Shown here: positions 6,174 to 12,612 of the stretch, piece after piece | How the letters are laid out: each line of letters opens with the position of its first letter | Position numbering within the stretch: position 1 is the stretch's first letter | From: a virus | Direction: 5' to 3' (one strand) | Virus record (IMG/VR): IMGVR_UViG_3300035698_003801 | Coordinates: 1-20,016 of that record | Length of the DNA: 20,016 nt | Position numbers and translations under genes: made by a program | Notes under the pieces: generated by a model | What the model was told of the DNA's origin: nothing | The model's database searches: none | Seen by the model: only the letters and a program-made list of their open reading frames with translations

Positions 6174-6240
6174 CGAGGAGACACACCTCATTAAAAAAGC
6201 GTAATTAAGGAGACAGACCTTGTAAAAAAAGCGTAATATT
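6174..6240 (+). repeat. Two tandem hairpin units before the scaffold gene
   Basis: Unit 1 (about 6174-6206) is GAGG-AGACACA-CCTC followed by ATTAAAAAAGCGTAATT. Unit 2 (6207-6240) is AAGG-AGACAGA-CCTT followed by GTAAAAAAAGCGTAATATT. The period is 32 bp. The stems differ by a compensatory pair (G-C in unit 1, A-T in unit 2), so pairing is preserved while the sequence changes, which argues for a functional RNA hairpin. The second unit ends at the ATG of the scaffold (6241). Confidence 0.6.
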
Positions 6241-6848
6241 ATGCCAACAGGTGAAGCACCAAGCATAGATGAAGGCGTGGAGGAACCCGTAGAGGAGACT
6301 CCAGGAGAACCATCAACTCCAGAGCAAACTGTTCCAATCGGTCGTTTTAATGAAGTTTATAAGAAAACGAAAGAATTGGAAGAGAAAATCGGCACACTCA
6401 AAAGCTCAGACGGTGAGCAATTAACTCTGAACAGCAAAAGGAGCGTCAAGCTGAGGAATATCTTTCTAAACTCTATGACAAAGTCATCGATAAGAGAGAA
6501 ACCGCAGCCAAAGCTACTAAAGCTAAAGAACAGGAGGAGTTTGAAACAGAGATTGATGACGTATTGGCTATCCACACCGATGTCAATAAGGACGAGTTTC
6601 TCAAGTTCGTAAAGACCAAGAGCGACGAATACGGGGTTAAATCCGTAAAAGGAGCTATGAAGCTTTATAAGGACCTGGGTAAACTAAAGTCCGAGACAGA
6701 GGATGAGGTAAAGGATAATTTTTCCAAGAAGCCAAACCTTCCTAAGTCGGAAGGAACATCAGTTTCTAAAACTCCACCAGATGATTCTGACAAGAGTTAC
6801 GAGCAAATCCAAAGAGAGATTGAGGCAGAGGCCGAAAAGGTCAAATAA
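6241..6848 (+). CDS. Probable scaffolding protein, interrupted by a -1 frameshift
   Basis: The frame starting at 6241 begins with an acidic, P/E-rich segment (EEPVEETPGEPSTPEQTVP) and a coiled-coil stretch (YKKTKELEEKIGTLKSSDGE). After about position 6425 it turns into basic nonsense and stops at 6612. The -1 frame, open from 6417 to 6848, continues with typical scaffold sequence: NSEQQKERQAEEYLSKLYDK, EEFETEIDDVLAIHTD and a C-terminal KSYEQIQREIEAEAEKVK. Joined, the product has about 202 aa, helical and highly charged, directly before the capsid gene, as expected for a capsid scaffold. One missing A in TTAAC (near 6421-6424) would restore a smooth reading ...GEQLNSEQQKE. Either the assembly has an indel or the phage uses a -1 frameshift; no classical slippery heptamer is seen. 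Confidence 0.65.
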
Positions 6849-6873
6849 ATAATTTCACTACCCAAAAAATATT

Positions 6874-7875
6874 ATGCCCGCAGTAAGTAAATTCGTAACA
6901 ACAACGACTCAGACTCGTTTACTTCCTAAGGTTGTAGACCAGATTCTTGACGGAAACGTTCTAATGATGAGGTTGTTAAAGAATGCCAGTACCTGGAGAG
7001 GGGGAACTAAAATTGACATTGCTGTAAATCTATCTGATATTACAGCCGTTGGTTCCTACTTCGGATTTGACACTCTAGCAACAGCTCAAGAGAATATCCG
7101 TGAAAGAGCTAGTTTCAACCCAAGTCAATACTACGTAGCAGTACCACTTTCTGGAATTCAAAAAGCTATAAACCAAGGTGAAGCAGCAGTTATTAACATG
7201 GTTGCTGAAGAACTAAAGTTTAGAACAGCTAGGTTGAAAGACGAAATGGGAACTGACTTATATCTTGACGGAACAGGAAACAGCTCAAAGGCATTCACAG
7301 GGATAGATGCAGTTGCAGATGACTCTACAAGTGTTACCACTTATGGTAATATTTCAAGAAGTTCATTTGCTAACTGGAAAGCTACCCGAACAGCACAGTC
7401 AGGTTCATTAAGTTTAGCTGATTTAGCTACTGATTTTGATGCAGCTCAAAGAGGTGATAAAGTTCCTACAATAATGGTAACTACCCCAGCGGTATTCACC
7501 ATTTATGAAGCACTTTTAACACCGACTGTATCTCATCAGTTCTCAATGAATGACTTTAGAATGACTGGAACTGGAATGGCTAGAGTTGGAGGAACATTGG
7601 CGGCTAATCAAGGCTTTAGGGCTTTGACTTTCCGTGGTATTCCTATCGTAGCAGACGAGAAATGTACATCTGGTTATTTATATACATTGAACGAAGAACA
7701 TTTGAAGTTCTATGTTATACCTCAACCAGGAAGAGAGATTAAGAACGGTTTCGCTTGGACAGGTTGGAAAGAACCAGTCAACCAAGACGCTACCGTTGGT
7801 CATATGCTTTGGTACGGTCAGTTAACTTCTGATTCACCAAGGACAATGGCTAAGAGAACAGGAGTCACATCCTAA
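6874..7875 (+). CDS. Major capsid protein
   Basis: The 333-aa protein sits where the major capsid protein is expected, right after the scaffold. It has the feel of an HK97-fold shell protein: an N-terminal arm (SKFVTTTTQTRLLPKVVDQI), a long helix (GEAAVINMVAEELKFRTARL, then KDEMGTDLYLDGTGN) like the spine helix and P-domain turn, and a C-terminal beta/A-domain region (GFRALTFRGIPIVADEKCTS, EEHLKFYVIPQPGREIK). No prohead protease gene lies nearby and the protein begins close to its mature arm, so a cleaved delta domain is unlikely. A separate scaffold is present instead. The start context is AAATATTATG with no Shine-Dalgarno. The stop overlaps a TAAAGGTCG motif shared with two other structural genes. 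Confidence 0.88.
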   Translation: MPAVSKFVTTTTQTRLLPKVVDQILDGNVLMMRLLKNASTWRGGTKIDIAVNLSDITAVGSYFGFDTLATAQENIRERASFNPSQYYVAVPLSGIQKAINQGEAAVINMVAEELKFRTARLKDEMGTDLYLDGTGNSSKAFTGIDAVADDSTSVTTYGNISRSSFANWKATRTAQSGSLSLADLATDFDAAQRGDKVPTIMVTTPAVFTIYEALLTPTVSHQFSMNDFRMTGTGMARVGGTLAANQGFRALTFRGIPIVADEKCTSGYLYTLNEEHLKFYVIPQPGREIKNGFAWTGWKEPVNQDATVGHMLWYGQLTSDSPRTMAKRTGVTS

Positions 7876-7907
7876 AGGTCGCTATTAACATAATTTAAGA
7901 TAAAATT

Positions 7908-8327
7908 ATGTCTTTCAAAAACCCCGCAAATTCTAACCCTAAAGCTCGTGTTCAGAGTTTTACGGTGCCACATACATTGCCCTATACAGACGCAGCATCT
8001 GCAAATTATTACGCAGAGGTATTCTGGATTGCTCCAGATAAGTGTGTCGTAGATTCAGTGGAAGCAAGGTGGGAAACCGCTTCATCTTCAGGAACAGTAA
8101 CAGTTCATAAAGTTCCTTCAGGCACCGCAGTATATTCTGGTACAGCTTTATTGTCAGCTACCATTAGTACAGCAGGAACTGCTGATACTAAAACAGCAGG
8201 GACATTAAGCACTACCAAAGCTACTTTAGAGTTAGCCGCAGGTGATGGACTTCAGCTAGTTGATAGCGGAAGCCTCACAAGCCTTGTAGGTCTAAACGTT
8301 ACAGTTGGCCTACATTGGATAGTTTAA
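7908..8327 (+). CDS. Small beta-rich structural protein, likely capsid decoration or head fibre
   Basis: The 139-aa protein has no cysteine pairs, is rich in A, S, T, V and G, and alternates short strands and turns (VQSFTVPHTLPYTDAASANY, YAEVFWIAPDKCVVDSVEAR, then GTVTVHKVPSG, and LNVTVGLHWIV at the end). It looks like a beta-sandwich. It directly follows the major capsid protein with a 32-nt spacer, the usual place for decoration, stabilisation or head-fibre proteins. I do not recognise a named family. The start is well supported by the AAAATTATG context used by its neighbours. Confidence 0.6.
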   Translation: MSFKNPANSNPKARVQSFTVPHTLPYTDAASANYYAEVFWIAPDKCVVDSVEARWETASSSGTVTVHKVPSGTAVYSGTALLSATISTAGTADTKTAGTLSTTKATLELAAGDGLQLVDSGSLTSLVGLNVTVGLHWIV

Positions 8328-8344
8328 AGGTCGTAAAACAATAC

Positions 8345-8410
8345 TTGAGAATCTATGGGTTAGTTTTGTGCAGTAATGTATGAAACGATTATTCCCTTAA
8401 AGGTTCTCGA
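8345..8410 (+). repeat. Stem-loop in the spacer before the first paralogue
   Basis: TTGAGAA (8345-8351) can pair with TTCTCGA (8404-8410), with one G-T wobble. Inside, GGG (8358-8360 region) faces CCC (8395 region) and GTTT faces AAAC. The 92-nt spacer 8328-8419 is otherwise without a gene. Confidence 0.35.
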
Positions 8411-8419
8411 ACTAGAATT

Positions 8420-9145
8420 ATGTCTATGACAGGTGCACCCGTTATATACGGGATAATCCCTCACACGGATAGTACAGAACAAAAACATCCATTAGGAACA
8501 ACAGGCGTTACCAATGACGGTAGAACGTATCGCTACGGTCAAGCCGCTAGTACTAAATTAGTACTAGGTAAAATGTGTATCGCTCCAGATATTACAACTC
8601 ATCACGAAGATATAGCTGTTAATACCTTTGCAATCGGTGATAAATCTATCACTGCTACCTTAGGTGCTACTGCTATAACTGGTAATGAATATCAGGAAGG
8701 TTTGGTAAATGTTACTGATGGTACAGGTCAAGGTATAATGTACAAGATTAAGAGTTGTCCAGCTACAGCCTTGAGTTCAGATGTGATTATCACATTAGAA
8801 GAACCTATAATTGTAGCCGCTGAAGCAGCAACTACGGTTACTCTTTATCGAAACAAATACCGAGACATTATTGTATCAGACGGTACTCAAGCTGATTTAC
8901 CAGTTGGAGTTCCTAATATTGATATTGCCGCAGATTCATACGGATGGTTCCAAGTTGGAGGTCCTTGTTCTGTCTTAGTTGACGCAAACGACACTACAGT
9001 TGGTACTCCAATCACAATCGGTGATGGAACAGCTGGCGGAGTCGAAACTCACAATGCAGCTACTGAAGTTCTTGTTGGTATTCAACCAGCAGGTGCAGGT
9101 GCAGATGTAGGCGAATACGGTGTATTCGAATTAACACTTAACTAA
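8420..9145 (+). CDS. Beta-rich structural protein, paralogue 1 (likely capsid decoration)
   Basis: The 241-aa protein is built from strands and glycine turns: PVIYGIIPHTDSTEQKHPLG, GVTNDGRTYRYGQA, APDITTHHEDIAVNTFAIGD, VTLYRNKYRDIIVSDGT, and YGWFQVGGPCSVL. The phrase NDGR-[TA]-YRY, the central acidic loop and the GGPC turn are shared with the next gene along the whole length, so the two arose by duplication. The content and location between the capsid protein and smaller head accessory genes indicate a virion surface or decoration protein, in my judgement. No catalytic motif is visible. The start context is GAATTATG. Confidence 0.6.
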   Translation: MSMTGAPVIYGIIPHTDSTEQKHPLGTTGVTNDGRTYRYGQAASTKLVLGKMCIAPDITTHHEDIAVNTFAIGDKSITATLGATAITGNEYQEGLVNVTDGTGQGIMYKIKSCPATALSSDVIITLEEPIIVAAEAATTVTLYRNKYRDIIVSDGTQADLPVGVPNIDIAADSYGWFQVGGPCSVLVDANDTTVGTPITIGDGTAGGVETHNAATEVLVGIQPAGAGADVGEYGVFELTLN

Positions 9146-9147
9146 TC

Positions 9148-9193
9148 ATTGGTTTTCTATGAGGGTGTCAGACCCCTCTTAAAGTTCTCCAAT
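9148..9193 (+). repeat. Stem-loop between the two paralogues
   Basis: ATTGG (9148-9152) pairs with CCAAT (9189-9193) and GAGGG (9161-9165) with CCCTC (9174-9178) around an 8-nt loop. It fills almost the entire 55-nt spacer. No T-run follows, so it is not a classical terminator. Confidence 0.4.
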
Positions 9194-9200
9194 CAAATAT

Positions 9201-9929
9201 ATGTTTACAGGAATGCCCGTTATATACGGAATACGTCCACATAAAACAAGTACAGACCAAAAACATCCTATTGGTAGTTTAGGTCTTATGAATGACGGTA
9301 GAGCTTATCGTTATTGTCAGAACGCAGGAACTTCAGCTTTAAATCCAGGACAACTATGTATTGCTCCAGACATTACAACCAATCACGAAGATTTGGCGAC
9401 CAATACATTCACTATAGGTGATAGAAGTATTACAGTCACTGTTGGTGCCACTGCTATTACAGGCAATGAGTACGACGAGGGATTTGTAAATATTACTGAT
9501 GAAACTGGACAAGGAATAATGTATAAGATTAAGAAGATTCCTACTAGTTCAGGAAGTGAAGACATTACAGTTGACCTTGAAGAACCCATTAGGGTGAGTG
9601 CCGTAGCAGCAACTACAGTTACACTTTATAGGAACAAGTATCGTGATGTTGTTGTTTCTGACGGTACATTAACTGATGTTCCAGTAGGAGTTCCAAATGT
9701 AACTGTAGCCGCTAGCGAATACGGTTGGTTACAGATTGGAGGTCCTTGTTCTGTCTTAAATGACGAGACAACAACAATTGTTGCAGGAACTCCAGTTACA
9801 ATTGGACAAGTTACCGATGGTGCTGTTGAACCATTAGATGCTGCTACAGAACCATATGTTGGTAATGTTCCAGCAGGAGCAGTTGGTGACGCAGAAGAAT
9901 ATGTGGTAATCGAACTTACTTTAGACTAA
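9201..9929 (+). CDS. Beta-rich structural protein, paralogue 2 (likely capsid decoration)
   Basis: This 242-aa protein aligns end to end with the preceding gene (PVIYGIRPHKTSTDQKHPIG, GLMNDGRAYRYCQ, APDITTNHEDLATNTFTIGD, VTLYRNKYRDVVVSDGT, YGWLQIGGPCSVL). Many silent and conservative differences are spread over the whole length, so the duplication is not recent. Both copies keep intact frames and their own start context (AAATATATG here), suggesting that both are made. Two distinct decoration proteins on one capsid, or one head and one tail-side version, are both possible. Confidence 0.6.
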   Translation: MFTGMPVIYGIRPHKTSTDQKHPIGSLGLMNDGRAYRYCQNAGTSALNPGQLCIAPDITTNHEDLATNTFTIGDRSITVTVGATAITGNEYDEGFVNITDETGQGIMYKIKKIPTSSGSEDITVDLEEPIRVSAVAATTVTLYRNKYRDVVVSDGTLTDVPVGVPNVTVAASEYGWLQIGGPCSVLNDETTTIVAGTPVTIGQVTDGAVEPLDAATEPYVGNVPAGAVGDAEEYVVIELTLD

Positions 9930-9935
9930 CTAACC

Positions 9936-10006
9936 AGAAGCAGAGAGAGCGGTCTACTCTCGTTTACCCCGCAAGGGAGACATTAGTCTCGTAAACCTCT
10001 GCTTCT
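9936..10006 (+). ncRNA. Multi-branched structured element in an intergenic spacer
   Basis: A 10-bp perfect stem AGAAGCAGAG (9936-9945) / CTCTGCTTCT (9997-10006) encloses AGAG/CTCT (9946-9949 with 9957-9960) and a 6-bp stem GTTTAC (9962-9967) / GTAAAC (9991-9996). That second stem itself holds CCC-GCAA-GGG (9968-9977, GNRA loop) and GAGAC-ATTA-GTCTC (9977-9990). Almost every base is paired and helices stack without linkers. It is not a tRNA: there is no T-arm consensus. It ends 6 nt before the next ATG (10013). It could be a cis-acting translation control or an RNA processing or packaging signal. Confidence 0.55.
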
Positions 10007-10012
10007 AAAACA

Positions 10013-10459
10013 ATGGAAGAAATTAATACTTTAACAGACACAACTAAGTTTGTTAATATAAGTGACAAACCATTTGATATTTATATTAACAAAAAGAAAG
10101 TCAGGACATTTGAGCCTGGCGAAGAGCGAGTACTTCCTGTTTTTGTTGCCCAAGTCGGTAGCAAACACTTGGCTGACATAATGCTTTTTAAAAAGGGGAT
10201 AAGAGATGTTAATAAACCCTCTCCTATAAAGGACGCAATCTTAGCTAGAATAATGCCAGAGATGGCAGAAAAGGTTGAGATTAAACCTCTATCAGAAGAA
10301 GAGTTCCGAACAAAGGTAGATAAGAACTTAGAGGAACAAGCAAATCTTATTGCTGGCTTAAAGGGAGAATCCGAGGTCAAGGATAAGAAGAAGGATACCG
10401 AGATAGACAAACTTAAAAAGGAAATAGAAGCTCTCAAAAAGGTCGCTAAGAAATCTTAA
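10013..10459 (+). CDS. Hypothetical structural protein with C-terminal coiled coil
   Basis: The 148-aa product has an N-terminal beta-like domain (residues about 11-62: FVNISDKPFDIYINKKKVRT, then FEPGEERVLPVFVAQVG, containing a PGE turn) and a C-terminal charged coiled coil (residues about 95-148, ending KLKKEIEALKKVAKKS). I recognise no named family. Similar small beta-plus-coiled-coil proteins occur among head and neck genes of metagenomic phages. It is preceded by the structured element at 9936-10006, which ends 6 nt before this ATG and could gate its translation. Confidence 0.6.
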   Translation: MEEINTLTDTTKFVNISDKPFDIYINKKKVRTFEPGEERVLPVFVAQVGSKHLADIMLFKKGIRDVNKPSPIKDAILARIMPEMAEKVEIKPLSEEEFRTKVDKNLEEQANLIAGLKGESEVKDKKKDTEIDKLKKEIEALKKVAKKS

Positions 10460-10471
10460 ATTTGTGAATTT

Positions 10472-10768
10472 ATGCCCAATCTACACGGTAATTTCTCTGC
10501 AAGGTCCGTAACAGAGACTGTGGTCAATGTCCCTAGTAATACGTGGACTCCTCTTCCAACAACCGCAAAGAGTGGTAGAGCACTCGTTGAGGTTACTAAT
10601 AAAGGAGAAGTCGCACTATATTTGTCTTACGACAATACTGCTGACATCCGACACAGAGCTGGTATCAAGACTGGAATGGTTAGAATACTTCCTATTCAGG
10701 ATAATCTAATCATATACGGTAGGTCAGTAAGTGGAAGCGTTAGGGTCGTAGTCACAGAGTACAAATGA
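10472..10768 (+). CDS. Small beta-sandwich-like structural protein, unknown
   Basis: The 98-aa protein is made of short strands (TETVVNVPSNTWTPLPTT, RALVEVTNKGEVALYLSYDN, LIIYGRSVSGSVRVVVTEYK). It has the composition and turn pattern of small virion proteins found after capsid genes, with no catalytic residues, membrane segment or signal peptide. The start is in the context GAATTTATG, 12 nt after the previous stop. It ends 1 nt before the ATG of the Ser/Thr-rich protein, so the two are probably translated together. Head completion or a surface adaptor are possible roles but not shown. Confidence 0.55.
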   Translation: MPNLHGNFSARSVTETVVNVPSNTWTPLPTTAKSGRALVEVTNKGEVALYLSYDNTADIRHRAGIKTGMVRILPIQDNLIIYGRSVSGSVRVVVTEYK

Positions 10769-10769
10769 T

Positions 10770-11003
10770 ATGAGTGAATTTTTATTTGGCAATACGTTGA
10801 TAAGTTGGACATCTACATCTAGTAGTACTTCAACTAGTACCACCGTTACAACGACATCATCTACTACGACTACTGTTACGAGTACTTCTAGCACTTCGTC
10901 TACCTCTACTACTGTTACGACTACTAGTAGCACTACCTCCACCTCCACGTCTACATCAACCAGCACGAGCACATCTACTTCAACCAGTACAACAGTAACC
11001 TAA
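10770..11003 (+). CDS. Mucin-like Ser/Thr-rich protein
   Basis: After an 11-residue head (MSEFLFGNTLI) and SW, the remaining 64 of 77 residues are Ser or Thr with only a few Val (patterns such as STSTSTTVTTTSS). All four Thr codons and all six Ser codons are used, with no nucleotide periodicity, so the protein sequence rather than DNA slippage maintains the tract. No membrane segment or domain is seen. It lies at the right end of the head accessory genes and directly before the sugar cassette (stop at 11001-11003, next ATG 11010). I infer a virion or secreted protein carrying dense O-linked glycans. A disordered spacer is the alternative. It resembles the tail of the LamG protein at 18776. 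Confidence 0.6.
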   Translation: MSEFLFGNTLISWTSTSSSTSTSTTVTTTSSTTTTVTSTSSTSSTSTTVTTTSSTTSTSTSTSTSTSTSTSTSTTVT

Positions 11004-11009
11004 AGAATT

Positions 11010-11825
11010 ATGAAAATATGCGTAGTTGGAATCGGGATGGTAGGAAGTCAAGTCAAAGCGTGGTTTCGAGAAGCTCTGACTTATGACACCAAAAAGCAGT
11101 CCAATAACTGGGACGAGTGTTCTAGTGCGGACTGTTTTTTTGTTTGCGTACCAACCCCATATAAAGAGAACGAAGAATACGACTTATCTTATTTAGAGGA
11201 AGCCATAGCTAAAATCCCAGATGGGAAGATAGTTGTGATTAAATCAACTGTAACTCCAGGGACAACTGATTACTTTCAACAGAAGTATCCTAATAAGAAG
11301 TTTATGTTTAACCCAGAATTTCTAACTGAGTTATCAGCCAAGGAAGACTTCTTCCACCCAGATATGCAGATACTCGGAGTTGGGAAAGAAAGTTATAAGT
11401 TGGCTTCAGAGATAATGTTAATGTTGCCATCAGCACCAGTTATGAGAATTGTTTCTCTTATAGACGCTGAGTGGATTAAGAAGATAAGAAATGCTTATTA
11501 TTCTACTAAGGTTATCTTCTTTAATCAAATATACGATATTGTTAATAAGACCCAAGGGGATTACGAAACAATTAGAAGTATAATCGTAGAAGACCCAAGA
11601 ATTGGAAACTCTCATTCTTTTGTATTTCATAAGAATTACAGAGGATTTGGGGGAGCCTGTTTACCAAAGGATACTTATTCCTTAATAGATTTCGCCAAGA
11701 AAGTCGAAGCACCATCTTGTTTATTACAAACAGTTAAAGACCTAAACAAACAATATGAGAATAGCCCTAACGGGGTCTCTCGGATTCATCGGGAGACACT
11801 TATTCAGAGAGTTAGTAAAAAGTAA
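11010..11825 (+). CDS. ugd: Nucleotide-sugar 6-dehydrogenase lacking the C-terminal domain (Ugd-like)
   Basis: This 271-aa protein oxidises C6 of a nucleotide-activated hexose to the uronic acid with two NAD+. Visible motifs are the Rossmann loop GIGMVG (7-12), CVPTP (46-50), KSTVTPGTT (78-86), NPEFLTE (101-107), an AEWIKKIRNAYYS helix with K157/K158 and N161, and the active-site loop GFGGACLPKD (212-221; catalytic C217). Family members are usually 390-450 aa with a C-terminal UDP-binding domain. Here the protein ends soon after the catalytic loop, and its last 24 residues are read from the next gene's Rossmann region (71-nt overlap). It may be a minimal catalytic form or a deleted remnant. 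The exact substrate (UDP-Glc, UDP-GlcNAc, GDP-Man) cannot be told. Confidence 0.8.
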   Translation: MKICVVGIGMVGSQVKAWFREALTYDTKKQSNNWDECSSADCFFVCVPTPYKENEEYDLSYLEEAIAKIPDGKIVVIKSTVTPGTTDYFQQKYPNKKFMFNPEFLTELSAKEDFFHPDMQILGVGKESYKLASEIMLMLPSAPVMRIVSLIDAEWIKKIRNAYYSTKVIFFNQIYDIVNKTQGDYETIRSIIVEDPRIGNSHSFVFHKNYRGFGGACLPKDTYSLIDFAKKVEAPSCLLQTVKDLNKQYENSPNGVSRIHRETLIQRVSKK

Positions 11826-12612
11826 GTATACCTATGTCATTGGAATAGACCTGAAAGACGGAAATGATATTAGGAAATTAGAACCAAGGAATTTTAAAGG
11901 AATTGATTATGTCTTTCATATGGCAGCCCAAGCCAAGGTTCAGCAATCAATAGACAAACCAGTATTTACTAATTCACATAATATAGAGGGAACTCTTAAT
12001 GTATTAGATTGTGCCAGAAAGGCAGGGGTTAAAAGAGTAATCTATTCAGCCTCATCTTCTGCCTATGGAGAACAAGATAGTTTACCATTAAGAGAAGATA
12101 TGATACCTAACCCAATGTCTCCCTACGCTATACAGAAACTAGTGGGAGAGATGTACTGTAAACAGTTCTATGAACTCTATGGATTAGAAACAGTGTCGCT
12201 ACGATACTTTAATGTCTATGGTCCAGAGATGCCAGTAGATAGTGCTTACTCCGCTTGTATCGCAAGATTCCTAGACTTTTATAAGAATGATAAACATCTT
12301 CCAGTTTATGGAGGAAAGCAGACTAGAGACTTCACCTATGTAGGAGATGTCGTCCAAGCTAATTTGAAAGCAATGATTTCAGATAATGTTGGAAAGGGGG
12401 AGGTTATAAATATTGGTTCTGGGGAAAACTATTCTATTGATGCTATAGCTAAAGCTGTATCTAATGATATTAAACATCTGCCTCAAATGAAGGGTGAACC
12501 GATGAATACTAAAGCCGATAATAAAAAAGCTAAAGAGTTGTTGGATTGGGAACCAACAATGAATGTAATAAAATGGCTAACACAATTCAAGAAAGGCTCG
12601 AAGGAGTCTTAA
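11755..12612 (+). CDS. NAD-dependent nucleotide-sugar epimerase (extended SDR)
   Basis: The 285-aa protein is a full-length extended short-chain dehydrogenase/reductase. It shows the NAD-binding loop GSLGFIG (7-13), a Ser-rich active-site strand SASSSAYG (98-105), the catalytic Y124 and K128 (YAIQK), and the substrate-loop motif RYFNVYGP (150-157). These are typical of UDP-glucose/GlcNAc 4-epimerases of the GalE/WbpP type, which use a 4-keto intermediate. Genes of this kind often sit next to a 6-dehydrogenase in LPS and capsule clusters to make galacto-configured uronic acids. The start lies within the end of the preceding gene, ATG at 11755, with no Shine-Dalgarno. It overlaps the following amidotransferase-like gene by 40 nt. 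Confidence 0.8.
   Translation: MRIALTGSLGFIGRHLFRELVKSKYTYVIGIDLKDGNDIRKLEPRNFKGIDYVFHMAAQAKVQQSIDKPVFTNSHNIEGTLNVLDCARKAGVKRVIYSASSSAYGEQDSLPLREDMIPNPMSPYAIQKLVGEMYCKQFYELYGLETVSLRYFNVYGPEMPVDSAYSACIARFLDFYKNDKHLPVYGGKQTRDFTYVGDVVQANLKAMISDNVGKGEVINIGSGENYSIDAIAKAVSNDIKHLPQMKGEPMNTKADNKKAKELLDWEPTMNVIKWLTQFKKGSKES

Noticed and set aside
6564-6848. Separate gene starting MAIHTDVNKDEF
   Set aside because: The same frame is coding-like back to 6417, so it is the continuation of the scaffold after a frameshift.
9936-10006. tRNA gene in the structured spacer
   Set aside because: It is cloverleaf-like in outline, but no T-arm (GGTTCGAATCC type) or anticodon arm fits, and the stem lengths differ.
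10724-10972. Valine-rich minus-strand frame opposite the Ser/Thr protein (also 19441-19872)
   Set aside because: Long antisense frames arise from Ser/Thr codons read backwards (GTN, GAN); they are shadows.
10770-11003. CRISPR or tandem microsatellite in the Ser/Thr-coding stretches
   Set aside because: No regular repeat-spacer pattern and no constant repeat unit; variability lies in synonymous codons.
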